Assembly (NCBI GenBank): GCA_947627405.1
Contig: CANQVY010000092.1
Location: 1-5,238 of the forward strand
Origin: an uncultured Bacilli bacterium
GTDB lineage: Bacteria > Bacillota_I > Bacilli_A > RF39 > UBA660
DNA: 5,238 nucleotides
Direction: 5' to 3'
The translations under genes and the position numbers were made by a program. Positions 4,905 through 5,238 of the stretch are shown here, piece by piece. The notes below the pieces were generated by a model, which was not told where the DNA came from, searched no databases, and saw only the letters and a list, made by a program, of their open reading frames with translations. The first letter of the stretch is position 1. Each line of letters opens with the position of its first letter.

Positions 4905-5106
4905 AAAGAGAAATCTCTTTTAATTTCAAAAGTTCAACAACAGCAGCAGCTCTACCTTTTACTCCTAATTTTTGGATGGTATTTGAAATGTGATTTCTCA
5001 CGGTTTTTTCACTTATATGTAAAATGTTTGCTATTTCTTTCGTTGTTTTATTTTCTATTAATAAATCAAAAACTTCTTTTTCTCTAGTTGTTAAAATTCT
5101 TTTCAC
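4903..5106 (-). CDS. gerE: GerE, LuxR/FixJ-type late mother-cell transcription regulator
   Basis: The 67-residue protein is little more than a LuxR-type helix-turn-helix: LTTREKEVFDLLIENKTTKE (5-24) leads into the recognition region HISEKTVRNHISN (30-42), then QKLGVKGRAAAVVELLK. It is nearly superimposable on B. subtilis GerE (74 residues), including the KTTKEIA, ISEKTVRNHISN, QKLGVKGR and AVVELL blocks, and lacks only a few N-terminal residues. GerE acts in the mother cell after sigma-K, activating many late coat genes and repressing some; this is knowledge from Bacillus. The start is GTG (5104-5106), supported by AAGGGGGT seven bases upstream. A sigma-K-like promoter lies further upstream and a terminator follows. 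The neighbour gerM lies just downstream; in B. subtilis gerE and gerM are also close and in the same order, with ysmB and racE between them. Confidence 0.96.
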   Translation of the reverse strand: MKRILTTREKEVFDLLIENKTTKEIANILHISEKTVRNHISNTIQKLGVKGRAAAVVELLKLKEISL

Positions 5107-5113
5107 TATTTGT

Positions 5114-5171
5114 ACCCCCTTAATTTATACATTTATTACTACTTTATTTTATGCATATATAAAATAAGGGT
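5114..5171 (-). promoter_or_regulatory. Sigma-K-like promoter and ribosome-binding site of gerE
   Basis: On the - strand GCATAAAATA (5145-5154) fits the sigma-K -10 pattern gCATANNNTA fully, and AC (5170-5171, in CACCC) lies 16 bp upstream of CATA, where the -35 is expected. gerE of B. subtilis is transcribed by sigma-K, so motif and gene agree. Transcription would start near 5138, leaving a leader of about 30 bases with AAGGGGGT (5114-5121) as the ribosome-binding site. Confidence 0.65.
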
Positions 5172-5184
5172 GTAGGTATATTCA

Positions 5185-5238
5185 TTATTCAGTAAAAGTT
5201 ACAGTAATATACATTTTATCCTCATATTGTTGTTGAAT
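5185..5238 (-). CDS. Last codons of an unidentified gene (5' partial)
   Basis: On the - strand the frame from the right edge reads IQQQYEDKMYITVTFTE and then TAA (5185-5187). The alternating polar/beta-branched end looks like a real protein C-terminus, and the stop lies 14 bases before the AC of the gerE promoter, a natural intergenic distance. Seventeen codons are too few to identify the product, and one other - strand frame is also open for twelve codons, so this is tentative. Confidence 0.42.
   Translation of the reverse strand: MQQQYEDKMYITVTFTE

Overview
The window is strongly AT-rich, uses the standard bacterial code (tryptophan is TGG, no in-frame TGA), has classical Shine-Dalgarno sites and encodes the CCA end of its tRNA. 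The key taxonomic marker is a clear GerE orthologue next to a two-domain GerM protein, so the source is an endospore-forming Bacillota. The very low GC, the BspA-type repeats and a TasA/phage-like surface protein together suggest a gut Bacilli lineage such as Erysipelotrichales or an uncultured relative. That placement is inference.

Left part (1-1100): the 3' end of a BspA-type leucine-rich-repeat surface protein on the + strand converges on a yigZ/IMPACT-family gene on the - strand. They share a 12-bp hairpin terminator that contains the last codons of yigZ. The yigZ gene and the next gene are divergent and their predicted promoters overlap.

Middle (1100-3790): three + strand genes, apparently transcribed separately. 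The first is a membrane-anchored or secreted protein joining a TasA/SipW-substrate-like N-terminal half to a C-terminal module recalling Firmicutes prophage structural proteins. It has a good sigma-A promoter and a terminator. The other two are cytoplasmic proteins I cannot assign. The first of these (284 aa) is preceded by a weak sigma-E-like promoter; the second (175 aa) has an extended -10 promoter starting at the end of its neighbour and a hairpin terminator overlapping its stop codon.

Right part (3760-5238): on the - strand, in transcription order, come the last codons of an unidentified gene, gerE (GTG start, sigma-K-like promoter), a terminator, gerM (sigma-E-like promoter embedded in that terminator), a terminator interleaved with the promoter of tRNA-Arg(UCU), and the tRNA itself, which shares a bidirectional hairpin with the + strand gene. 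In Bacillus, GerM works in the SpoIIIA-SpoIIQ channel between mother cell and forespore, and GerE is the last mother-cell regulator of coat genes. The predicted promoters fit those two stages.

The most distinctive overall feature is compaction: stop codons, terminators and promoters of neighbouring genes repeatedly occupy the same bases. No mobile element, CRISPR array or complete novel system was seen.
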